Part shown: one piece after another, positions 7,995 to 15,836 of the stretch
Layout: each line of letters begins with the position of its first letter
Position numbering within the stretch: position 1 is the first letter of the stretch
NCBI RefSeq assembly: GCF_008000815.1
Contig: NZ_CP042806.1
Coordinates: 1,736,001 to 1,800,000 of the forward strand
Reading direction: 5' to 3'
DNA: 64,000 nt
DNA from: Terriglobus albidus
GTDB taxonomy: Bacteria > Acidobacteriota > Terriglobia > Terriglobales > Acidobacteriaceae
The notes under the pieces: model-generated
The model's database searches: none
What the model was told of the DNA's origin: nothing
Seen by the model: the letters and a program-made list of their open reading frames with translations, nothing else
Translations under genes and position numbers: made by a program

Positions 7995-9161
7995 TCACAG
8001 GCTGATCTTCCAGCTTTGCTCTTTGCGCAAACGATCCAGCTTTTTCTGAACTGCATCTCCTTTCGCTCCCAGCTTCAGAGCCTGTTCGAAGGCGGCAATT
8101 GCTCTTTTGCGATCCTTCTTCTGGAGATAGGCTTCCCCAAGGTTGTCGTAGGCATCCGCTGATTGCGGATTCTCCCGTACGATCTGGAGAAACACAGGTA
8201 AGGCATGGCTGTAGTTGTCGACCTTCAGAAGTTCGTATCCCAGCCAGTTCATGTCATAGACCACGTCGGCATCTTTGCCTTCGGCGCTGCCGCGAAAACT
8301 GCTGTAGGTGGCCATCATCTGGCTGGGAGTGTCGTGGTTTGCCTGTTCGAGCATCTTCAAGGCAATGGCGGTGATGCCCGATGGATGAACTTCAGGCGCC
8401 TGAAAGATTGCAGGATCGTTGAGGGTGTTTGCTTCGATGGAGGTCCATTCCACGCCGTCGATGACTTCGCCGGTGTTGAAGTTCACCTCTTCCTCCCGTG
8501 AGAGGAGGCGAACGCCGTTAACCTCAAGGCTTTTCGTATAAACAGCAACGGTGTCGACGGCATCGCCACGCGCGTGAATCGGAAGCTTAGCCCGCGTCAT
8601 GCGAATGGCATAGGTCTGCGGATCGAAGTAGTACAGCATGCCCGATCCGCAATCCGGCCGGTCGATCTGAATGGTTTCGACATCCATGCCAAGAACGTGC
8701 TGGGTGCCGAGATAGGTTGCATGAAATCCTCGCTCTTTGTAGTCGATGAAGAGATAGTCGAAGGCAGCTCCGCAGTGCAGGGCGTGTTCAGCTTTATTGA
8801 CAGTGCGCACCAGCCGTTGCTTCGGCCAGTTGAGCTCCCATCCACGCTGACCGTCGAAGCCTTCGACGATCCTGCTCCACTGTCCGTGGCACTCGGGTAT
8901 CTCTGGCCTGCACCCAACCAGGCGCAGTCCGGGGCGCATGCGCACCATTACAGAACTTGAGGTCTTGGTCTGCACATATTCCTGCTGATAGCTGCCTTCG
9001 TAGTGGAACCCGCGATAGATAAGGCTGTGCAGAGCATGAATCTTCTCGAAGCCGCCCATAGCGGTGATCGCCTCCCGGACGACCTCATCCGCCTTCGTGT
9101 CCTGTGCCATCATGCATGGCGCCGCGAACAGGATTGCTGCGAGCATCCACAACCGTGCCAT
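7995..9161 (-). CDS. Secreted protein with LolA-like N-terminal half and TPR C-terminus
   Basis: A 388-residue protein with a clear signal peptide (ARLWMLAAILFAAPCMMAQ). Residues about 25-270 resemble the beta-rich LolA/outer-membrane lipoprotein-sorting fold (EAITAMGGFEKIHALHSL followed by repeated strands with aromatic residues), but I cannot assign a named family. Residues about 305-380 form two to three TPR units (SADAYDNLGEAYLQKKDRKRAIAAFEQALKLG). ATG 9161 was chosen over GTG 9179 because GGGAGAC lies at the right distance. Proteins with the AMGG start and this layout are common in acidobacterial secretomes; their role is unknown. A carrier or scaffold function is only an inference. Confidence 0.68.
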   Translation of the reverse strand: MARLWMLAAILFAAPCMMAQDTKADEVVREAITAMGGFEKIHALHSLIYRGFHYEGSYQQEYVQTKTSSSVMVRMRPGLRLVGCRPEIPECHGQWSRIVEGFDGQRGWELNWPKQRLVRTVNKAEHALHCGAAFDYLFIDYKERGFHATYLGTQHVLGMDVETIQIDRPDCGSGMLYYFDPQTYAIRMTRAKLPIHARGDAVDTVAVYTKSLEVNGVRLLSREEEVNFNTGEVIDGVEWTSIEANTLNDPAIFQAPEVHPSGITAIALKMLEQANHDTPSQMMATYSSFRGSAEGKDADVVYDMNWLGYELLKVDNYSHALPVFLQIVRENPQSADAYDNLGEAYLQKKDRKRAIAAFEQALKLGAKGDAVQKKLDRLRKEQSWKISL

Positions 9162-9259
9162 CGTCGTCTCCCGTGCCACTTAGACAAGCGGCGGGTGCGC
9201 CGGTTAGGGAAGAAAGCGGCGTATGACGATAAACTGGAAGTTCCGCACGCGGAACCTGC

Positions 9260-10042
9260 ATGCCTGCTGAAATCATCCTCCAGCAAACTCCGGACGCCGC
9301 CGCCCTGCTCGACAGGCGCGAGCAGCTTGCCGGCGTTCGCTCCAGGCTGGCCGAGTGCGAATCGGAACTGGCGCAGCTCCGTGCCCAGCTCAAGGCGTTC
9401 GAAGGCCGCTATCTCCGCCAGGTTGGCATTCTTTACGCGGAACTCGATGATCTGGAAGCGCGCATCGCTGAGCGTGAAGTCGCTCTGTATGACTCGGACT
9501 CGGCCCGCCAACGTGCCCAGGAGGCTCGCCAGCGAGCGCAGGAGACGCACGATGCCGCATTCGGTGCAGCGCGCGAGGCGGAAGAGTTCGATCCGCCTCC
9601 CAATCTCAAGACCCTTTTTCGCGATGTCGCCAAACGTATCCATCCGGACTTCGCCCGGGATGAGGCCGAGCAGCAACACTTCACCTTGCTGATGGCCCGC
9701 GCCAACCAGGCCTATCGCCGCGGCGATACAGAGACCCTGCAGCGCATGCTCGACGACCATCTCGAGATCAATGCATCCATCGCGGGCGAGGACGCTGCCG
9801 CGGAGCTCCTTCGCATCAGCCGCCAGATCCAGCACGCAGAGCGCGATATCGCTGCCCTGGAAGCAGAACGGCACGCGCTGCTCGCCAGCGAGATCGCCCA
9901 ACTATTCCTCGATACGGAGGTTGCAGCACGCGAGCATCGCGATCTGCTCACGGAGCTGGCCACCAGCCTTCAGGAGCAGATCGCTGACGCCAAGTATCGC
10001 TTTGAGTTTGTCAACCGCCAGATCAATGCCTATGGAAGATAA
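9260..10042 (+). CDS. Coiled-coil protein with an internal J-domain (DnaJ-like)
   Basis: A 260-residue protein. A J-domain sits in the middle (about residues 112-165) with the HPD tripeptide at 128-130 (KRIHPDF), the motif by which DnaJ proteins stimulate Hsp70 ATPase. It is flanked by long heptad-rich helices (residues about 15-105 and 180-255, rich in Ala, Glu, Arg, Gln). No Gly/Phe or zinc-finger regions of true DnaJ are present, so this is a specialised co-chaperone-like protein, not DnaJ. ATG 9260 is supported by the absence of other starts. The Sel1-repeat gene starts inside its last codons, so the two are translationally coupled and likely act together. The target is unknown. Confidence 0.75.
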   Translation: MPAEIILQQTPDAAALLDRREQLAGVRSRLAECESELAQLRAQLKAFEGRYLRQVGILYAELDDLEARIAEREVALYDSDSARQRAQEARQRAQETHDAAFGAAREAEEFDPPPNLKTLFRDVAKRIHPDFARDEAEQQHFTLLMARANQAYRRGDTETLQRMLDDHLEINASIAGEDAAAELLRISRQIQHAERDIAALEAERHALLASEIAQLFLDTEVAAREHRDLLTELATSLQEQIADAKYRFEFVNRQINAYGR

Positions 10043-10820
10043 GACCAAAGGCGGTTTGCAACACGTCCCCACCGGAGCTGCGCTGTCGCTGCATTCCACG
10101 CGTTCCGGTTTGATTGCCCGTGGCCGTCGTGATGCTGCCAGTGCAGCCGCGAATCCTCACTACCAGCAGGCAATCATCGCCTACAAGGCTGGCAACTTCA
10201 CTGAAGCCGCAGCCGGTTTTCGCCTTGCCGCCGAACAGGGCCATGCTGAGTCACAGTATCTCCTCAGCACCATGTATGGCGAAGGACAGGGGCTGGCGCA
10301 GGACGATGCGGAGGCGGCACTCTGGGAACGCAAAGCTGCGGAACAGGGCCATGCTTACGCACAGGCCAATCTCTCTTTTCGTTATTACTCCGCTGGAGAC
10401 TTCGCGGAGGCCTTTGCATGGTGTCAGCGCGCTGCGTACAGCAGTCTTGCCTGGGCACAGTACAACCTCGGCCTGATGTATCAGAAAGGAGAAGGCGTTT
10501 CGCAAAGCAACGCTGAAGCTGCTCACTGGTATCGTCTGGCGGCCACACAGAATTTCCCCGACGCCCAGCAGAAGCTGGCTGGCCTTTACTACTTTGGCCA
10601 GGGAGTCCCGCAGAGCTATGCGCAGGCGGCTACGTGGTATCGCAGGGCTGCCGATCAGGGCAATGCCGAAGCGCAGTTCCAACTCGCTCATCTTTATGCC
10701 ATCGGGCAGGGCGTTGAGCATGATTACGTGCAGTCTCGCTACTGGACGCGAAAGGCTGCTGAGCAGGGACACGAAGCGGCAGTTCGCGAGCTCAAGCGCC
10801 GTGAATATCGCGATCCATAG
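10026..10820 (+). CDS. Sel1-like repeat protein coupled to the J-domain gene
   Basis: A 264-residue all-helical repeat protein. Six or so Sel1 repeats (36-residue units) follow each other: AEQGHAESQYLLSTMYGEGQG, AEQGHAYAQANLS, AYSSLAWAQYNLGLMYQKGEG, ATQNFPDAQQKLAGLYYFGQG, ADQGNAEAQFQLAHLYAIGQG. No signal peptide is seen, so it is probably cytoplasmic and a protein-protein scaffold. Two starts are possible (ATG 10026 or ATG 10032); both overlap the end of the J-domain gene by 11-17 nt. A longer frame exists upstream but lies fully inside that gene. The pairing with a J-domain protein suggests assembly or stress-linked work, which is inference. Confidence 0.85.
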   Translation: MPMEDKTKGGLQHVPTGAALSLHSTRSGLIARGRRDAASAAANPHYQQAIIAYKAGNFTEAAAGFRLAAEQGHAESQYLLSTMYGEGQGLAQDDAEAALWERKAAEQGHAYAQANLSFRYYSAGDFAEAFAWCQRAAYSSLAWAQYNLGLMYQKGEGVSQSNAEAAHWYRLAATQNFPDAQQKLAGLYYFGQGVPQSYAQAATWYRRAADQGNAEAQFQLAHLYAIGQGVEHDYVQSRYWTRKAAEQGHEAAVRELKRREYRDP

Positions 10821-11012
10821 ATATGTTTCAATCTCAACTGGATATTGGCGGTCCTAAGAAAAGCGGGTCCTTCGCTATGCTCAGGATGACACCGTTTGAT
10901 GAGAACTTCCGGAACACCACACTAGATCCGCCTATCACATTTAAGGGGCGTGATCGCGGACCCGATTCCGACATTTCCTCACCGCAACTTCCATTAAGAT
11001 CAGTCGAGGACT

Positions 11013-13367
11013 ATGGCTGAATCGAAGTTTCCCGCGCTGGCTCTTCCCCTGTTGCAACACATCTCCAACGAACTCAATGTTTCGCTGCGCAGCCTTGTGG
11101 CTGTGATCGAACTGCTGGATGACGGCGGTACAGTTCCGTTTATTGCCCGCTACCGTAAGGAGGCGACCGGAAACCTCGACGAAGTACAGATCCGTTCGAT
11201 CGAAGAGCGCGTGACCTACTTCCGCGAGCTGGTTGCCCGCCGGGAGACGATCCTCGCTTCCATCGCGGAGCAAGGCAAGCTCACCGACGATCTCAAGGCT
11301 CGCATTGAGGCCGCGATGGACAAGAGCGAGCTCGAGGATCTCTATCTCCCGTACCGTCCGAAGCGCCGCACCAAGGCCACCATTGCGCGCGAAGCCGGGC
11401 TGGAGCCGCTGGCAGAGTATCTGTGGGCGCAGCAGCGTGGCGAGCAGGATCTCGTCACTCTCGCCGCCACTTTCGTCGATGCAGAGAAAGGTGTCGCCGA
11501 TGTGGAAGCTGCATTGGAGGGCGCTCGTCACATCGTTGCCGAGCGCATCAGCGAAGACGCTGATCTGCGCAAGGAGCTGCGTCAGGTTCTGTTCGATGAA
11601 GGCATGATCGTTTCGCGGAAGGTGATGGAGCTTGAGGGCGATGCTCCGAAGGATCCGCAGGAAAAGTTCAAGATGTATTACGAGTACCGCGAGCCGGTGA
11701 AGACGATTCCGTCCCACCGTATGCTGGCGGTTCGCCGCGGTGAAGAAGAGGGCGTGCTCTACTTCCTGATCGAGAGCGATCAGGAACGCATTCTGGCATT
11801 GTTGCGGGCACGCGTCCTGCGCGACCAGGGAGATTGGACCTCGCACATGACGCTCGCGCTGGAAGATGCGTGGACGCGCCTGATGAAGTCATCGATCCAG
11901 AGCGAGATACGTCTGGAGCTGAAGCGCCGTTCCGACAAGGAAGCGATCGAGGTCTTCCGCGAGAATCTGCATCATCTGCTGCTGGCTCCTCCCGCAGGTC
12001 CGCTTGCCGTGCTGGGCATCGATCCAGGTCTGCGCACCGGATGCAAGCTTGCCGTGGTCGATGAGACCGGCAAGTTCCTGGCGCACGATGTGATGTATCC
12101 GCACACCGGCAAAGCCCAGGTGGAGCAGGCCAAGCAGAAGGTCGCAACGCTGCTGAAGGGGCACAACGTGCGTGCCATCGCCATCGGCAATGGAACCGCA
12201 TCGCGTGAGACCGATCAGTTTGTGCGTGAGTTCCTGCGCGAGCATCATCTGAACACCGTCTTCTCGGTCACAGTAAGCGAGAGCGGAGCCAGCGTTTACT
12301 CCGCATCGGACATTGCGCGGCAAGAGTTTCCTGACCTCGATCTGACGGTGCGTGGAGCCATCTCGATTGCGCGCCGTCTACAGGATCCTCTCTCTGAGCT
12401 GGTGAAGGTTGATCCCAAGGCGATCGGCGTCGGTCAGTATCAGCACGATGTCGACCAGAAGGCGCTGCAGGAGTCGCTGGAGCATACGATTGAGAGCTGC
12501 GTGAACCGCGTGGGGGTTGATCTCAACACAGCCTCATGGACCCTGCTGCGTTATGTCTCCGGTATCAGCGAGCGTACGGCACAGAGCATCGTGAATCACC
12601 GCGATAACAACGGCAAGTTTGTCTCGCGCCAACAATTGCTGGAGGTTTCCGGCGTTGGACCGAAGACCTTCGAACAGGCCGCAGGCTTCCTTCGCATTCG
12701 TGGCGGTGTGAACCCGCTGGATTCGACGGCGGTGCACCCAGAGAGCTATCGAGTCGTCGAGCAGATTGCTTCTGCCATCGGAACGCCAATTGAAGATGTC
12801 ATCAGGAATCCACAGTTGCTGGAGAAGGTTGATCGCTCCCGCCTCGATGCGGGATCCTTCACCTTGAATGACATTCTGGAAGAGCTGCGCAAGCCTGGAC
12901 GCGATCCGCGTGAGAAGTTTGTCGCTCCCAGCTTTGCTGAAGGCGTGAACGAGTTGAGCGATCTGCAAGAGGGCATGGTGCTGGAAGGTGTCGTCACCAA
13001 CGTCACCAAGTTCGGCGCGTTTGTCGATGTTGGTGTGCACCAGGATGGACTGGTTCACATCAGTGAGCTCTCGAACAAGTTCATCAAAGATCCGCATGAG
13101 GCGGTGAAGACCGGGCAGATTGTGAAGGTCAAGGTGCTGGGAGCAGACGAGAAGACACGCCGCATCTCGCTGTCGATCAAGCAGCTTGAGGCTCCTGCCG
13201 GACCGAAGGTGAAGAATGGAAGTGCTGCCCCCAGCGGAAACGGACCGAATCGGGCAGCCGGCGGAGCCAGGCCTCCTGCAGGGAAGCCGCGTTCCGCTGC
13301 TCCTTCGCCACCGCAGACGATGGAAGAGAAGCTTGCTGCCCTCGGCGGCAAGTGGAAGACGCGATAG
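11013..13367 (+). CDS. tex: Tex family RNA-binding transcription accessory protein
   Basis: The 784-residue protein has the full Tex layout: an N-terminal helical region, a YqgF/RNase H-like domain (VLGIDPGLRTGCKLAVVD, about residues 335-460), helix-hairpin-helix repeats (SGISERTAQSIVNHR and VSGVGPKTFEQAAGF, about 515-560) and a C-terminal S1 domain (EGVVTNVTKFGAFVDVGVHQDG, about 655-725). Tex binds nucleic acid and RNA polymerase and affects transcription and stress tolerance. The tail after S1 is Pro/Ala/Gly-rich and of low complexity. GAGGA lies just before ATG 11013. The gene stands alone: 192 bp upstream hold no gene, and a terminator follows. Confidence 0.96.
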   Translation: MAESKFPALALPLLQHISNELNVSLRSLVAVIELLDDGGTVPFIARYRKEATGNLDEVQIRSIEERVTYFRELVARRETILASIAEQGKLTDDLKARIEAAMDKSELEDLYLPYRPKRRTKATIAREAGLEPLAEYLWAQQRGEQDLVTLAATFVDAEKGVADVEAALEGARHIVAERISEDADLRKELRQVLFDEGMIVSRKVMELEGDAPKDPQEKFKMYYEYREPVKTIPSHRMLAVRRGEEEGVLYFLIESDQERILALLRARVLRDQGDWTSHMTLALEDAWTRLMKSSIQSEIRLELKRRSDKEAIEVFRENLHHLLLAPPAGPLAVLGIDPGLRTGCKLAVVDETGKFLAHDVMYPHTGKAQVEQAKQKVATLLKGHNVRAIAIGNGTASRETDQFVREFLREHHLNTVFSVTVSESGASVYSASDIARQEFPDLDLTVRGAISIARRLQDPLSELVKVDPKAIGVGQYQHDVDQKALQESLEHTIESCVNRVGVDLNTASWTLLRYVSGISERTAQSIVNHRDNNGKFVSRQQLLEVSGVGPKTFEQAAGFLRIRGGVNPLDSTAVHPESYRVVEQIASAIGTPIEDVIRNPQLLEKVDRSRLDAGSFTLNDILEELRKPGRDPREKFVAPSFAEGVNELSDLQEGMVLEGVVTNVTKFGAFVDVGVHQDGLVHISELSNKFIKDPHEAVKTGQIVKVKVLGADEKTRRISLSIKQLEAPAGPKVKNGSAAPSGNGPNRAAGGARPPAGKPRSAAPSPPQTMEEKLAALGGKWKTR

Positions 13368-13478
13368 AGCATTTCCCTGTAGGTGTCGTGTAGGCCTTCC
13401 GCATCTATGGGCGTTTTCCGCAATGAAAACGCCGCTGCACTCCTCTTCCGGGATACCCAGAAACAGGGAAAATGCTCT
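13366..13478. repeat. 113-bp imperfect inverted repeat downstream of tex
   Basis: The arms AGAGCATTTCCCTGT (13366-13380) and ACAGGGAAAATGCTCT (13463-13478) differ by one inserted A. Between them is an inner hairpin GCGTTTTC-cgcaat-GAAAACGC. It starts inside the tex stop codon. No second copy is seen in the window. Confidence 0.7.
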
Positions 13479-13486
13479 AAAAAGTT

Positions 13487-13515
13487 AGGCCCGGCGAAAT
13501 TGCCGGGCCTTTTTT
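13487..13515 (+). terminator. Rho-independent terminator after tex
   Basis: Stem AGGCCCGGC / GCCGGGCCT with loop GAAATT, followed by six T. It may serve tex and, from the other side, the convergent SDR gene. Confidence 0.88.
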
Positions 13516-13533
13516 GCGGAGAGAAACCTTGTC

Positions 13534-14280
13534 TTAGACGTTCAGCACGCCGCCGGAGACGAGCAGCGTCTCACCGGTTACCCAGCGGGCATCGTCGGAA
13601 GCGAAGAAGGTGACTGTCGGAGCGATGTCTTCCGGCTGACCGATGCGGCCGAGAGGTGTCTTCGCAACCACGTCCTTTTCAATATCGGTACCCAGGAAGT
13701 CTGCTGTTCCCTCGGTTGCCACCAGGCCGGGGTTTACCGCGTTCACGCGAATCTTCTTCGGCGCAAGCTCCTTGGCGAGTGAGAAGGTAATGGTATCGAC
13801 TGCACCCTTTGTTCCGGCGTAGATGGTCGCGTTCGCAAGACCGGTGCGGACGACAGAGCTGATATTCACGATGCTTCCACCCTCTGCGGGGAAGAGCGGC
13901 ACGGCCGCCTGCGTCACCTGTAGCAGGCCCAGGACGTTGGTGCCGTATTGCTTCTGGAAATCTTCAGCGGTGACGGCTTCAATGGGAGCGAATCCGTAGA
14001 TGCCCGCATTGTTGACCAGTACATCTACGCGGCCGAACTGCTGCTTCACATCAGCAAAGAGCTTCGTCACGTCGTCCTTGTTCTCAACACGGGCGCCGAT
14101 GGCGACGGCTTTACCGCCAGCCTTGGTGATGTCATTGACGACCTTCTCCGCGCCCTCGCGGCTGCTGGCATAGTTCACCACTACCGTCGCGCCCTCTTTG
14201 GCGAGATCTTTCGCAATCGCCGCGCCAATGCCTTTGGAAGCTCCCGTCACCACTGCTACCTTGTTCGCCAGACGTCCCAT
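13534..14280 (-). CDS. SDR-family NAD(P)-dependent oxidoreductase (FabG-like)
   Basis: A 248-residue classical short-chain dehydrogenase. It shows the cofactor motif TGASKGIG (TGxxxGxG) near the start, NNAG in the middle (VLVNNAGIYGF), catalytic Ser in NISSV and the YxxxK pair as YAGTK. The C-terminal PEDIAPTVTFFASDDARWVTGETLLVSGG is standard for FabG/glucose dehydrogenase-like SDRs. The substrate cannot be fixed. ATG 14280 is chosen over 14310 because AAAGGAGAAG lies just upstream. It is isolated on the minus strand; divergent from the RidA-like gene with about 150 bp between. Confidence 0.9.
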   Translation of the reverse strand: MGRLANKVAVVTGASKGIGAAIAKDLAKEGATVVVNYASSREGAEKVVNDITKAGGKAVAIGARVENKDDVTKLFADVKQQFGRVDVLVNNAGIYGFAPIEAVTAEDFQKQYGTNVLGLLQVTQAAVPLFPAEGGSIVNISSVVRTGLANATIYAGTKGAVDTITFSLAKELAPKKIRVNAVNPGLVATEGTADFLGTDIEKDVVAKTPLGRIGQPEDIAPTVTFFASDDARWVTGETLLVSGGVLNV

Positions 14281-14431
14281 GATCTTCTCCTTTAATCGTC
14301 CCGTCATCATTTCAACGTTTCGATAGTCGTCTAAATGGATGGCGGGTTTGGGAAGAACGATTCAACTCTTTTTTCAAGTCTGACGGCGGCGCGGTATGCT
14401 CATGAAAAATTTCCGGTATCAGGAGCACTTC

Positions 14432-14881
14432 ATGCACATCGATCGCAGATCTGTGGTTGCCTCTCTATCTACTCTCGGGCTTGCTCTGCTGGGTCCGTTT
14501 GCGAAGGCGGAGGCAGCCTTGCGTAAGAAGATCTTCAGCGCGAACCCGCCATCGACGCAGCCGGCGGTTTATTCGCCCGCGGTCGCGTATGGGAATCTGT
14601 TGTTTCTTGCCGGGAAGAGTTCACGCAGCGCTGCGCCGGGAGAGATTCACGCCGATGCGAAGTGGGTCTTCGACGAGTTGGAGAAGGAGCTGAAGAATGC
14701 CGGCTCGTCCATGGAGAAGGTTTTGAAAGTGAATGTAGCGCTCAGCGATATCAAGGACTACGCGGCCCTGAACGAGATCTTTGCCGCACGCTTTCCGAAG
14801 GAGCCGCCGGTGCGGACGACGATTGTTGCTGCCAATCCGCGGGGGACGACGGTTGAGATCGATCTGGTTGCGTACATTTAG
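14432..14881 (+). CDS. Exported RidA-family protein with twin-arginine-like signal
   Basis: A 149-residue protein. The N-terminus MHIDRRSVVASLSTLGLALLG has an Arg-Arg pair before a hydrophobic stretch, as in Tat signal peptides, so export is likely; most RidA proteins are cytoplasmic. The rest is a RidA/YjgF chain (SPAVAYGNLLFLAGKSS; VLKVNVALSDIKDYAALNEIFAARFP; PVRTTIVAANPRGTTVEIDLVAYI). The conserved Arg of RidA deaminases (usually in an R-T/S-T-V/I context) is seen in PVRTTI. Its role outside the cytoplasm is unknown. CAGGAG precedes ATG 14432; the longer frame from 14396 is less likely. A possible promoter (TTTCAA-17-TATGCT) ends at 14400. Confidence 0.82.
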   Translation: MHIDRRSVVASLSTLGLALLGPFAKAEAALRKKIFSANPPSTQPAVYSPAVAYGNLLFLAGKSSRSAAPGEIHADAKWVFDELEKELKNAGSSMEKVLKVNVALSDIKDYAALNEIFAARFPKEPPVRTTIVAANPRGTTVEIDLVAYI

Positions 14882-14932
14882 GTCGTCTGTCGTCGCCCTC
14901 ACCGAACGTACTATTCAACCATTCAACCGAAA

Positions 14933-14964
14933 CAGAAAAGCCACCTCATTAGGTGGCTTTTCTG
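14933..14964. terminator. Bidirectional terminator between the RidA-like gene and sodA
   Basis: Perfect 14-bp stem CAGAAAAGCCACCT / AGGTGGCTTTTCTG with loop CATT. A and T runs on both sides let it end both convergent genes. Confidence 0.9.
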
Positions 14965-14986
14965 TCTTCAACGATTCAACTAGCTT

Positions 14987-15598
<612 letters not shown>

Positions 15599-15836
15599 GT
15601 GAGATCTCCTGTCGGGTCGTTTCGGTTCAGGGTTAGGATGCGGCGATTGAGCACTGCGATGCGCAGTACGTCACGGACTCTGATGATATCGCAGCGAGCC
15701 GAAGGTCTGCTTCGAGACGAAGTCAGAGGCAGAGGCAACAATATGCCTCAGAAATAGTGCGACTCGCACGCAAACCGGTCGACATTTTTCCTTCATTTGC
15801 GGTTACCTGCGTTCCAATGGTTTTTAATCAGTAACA

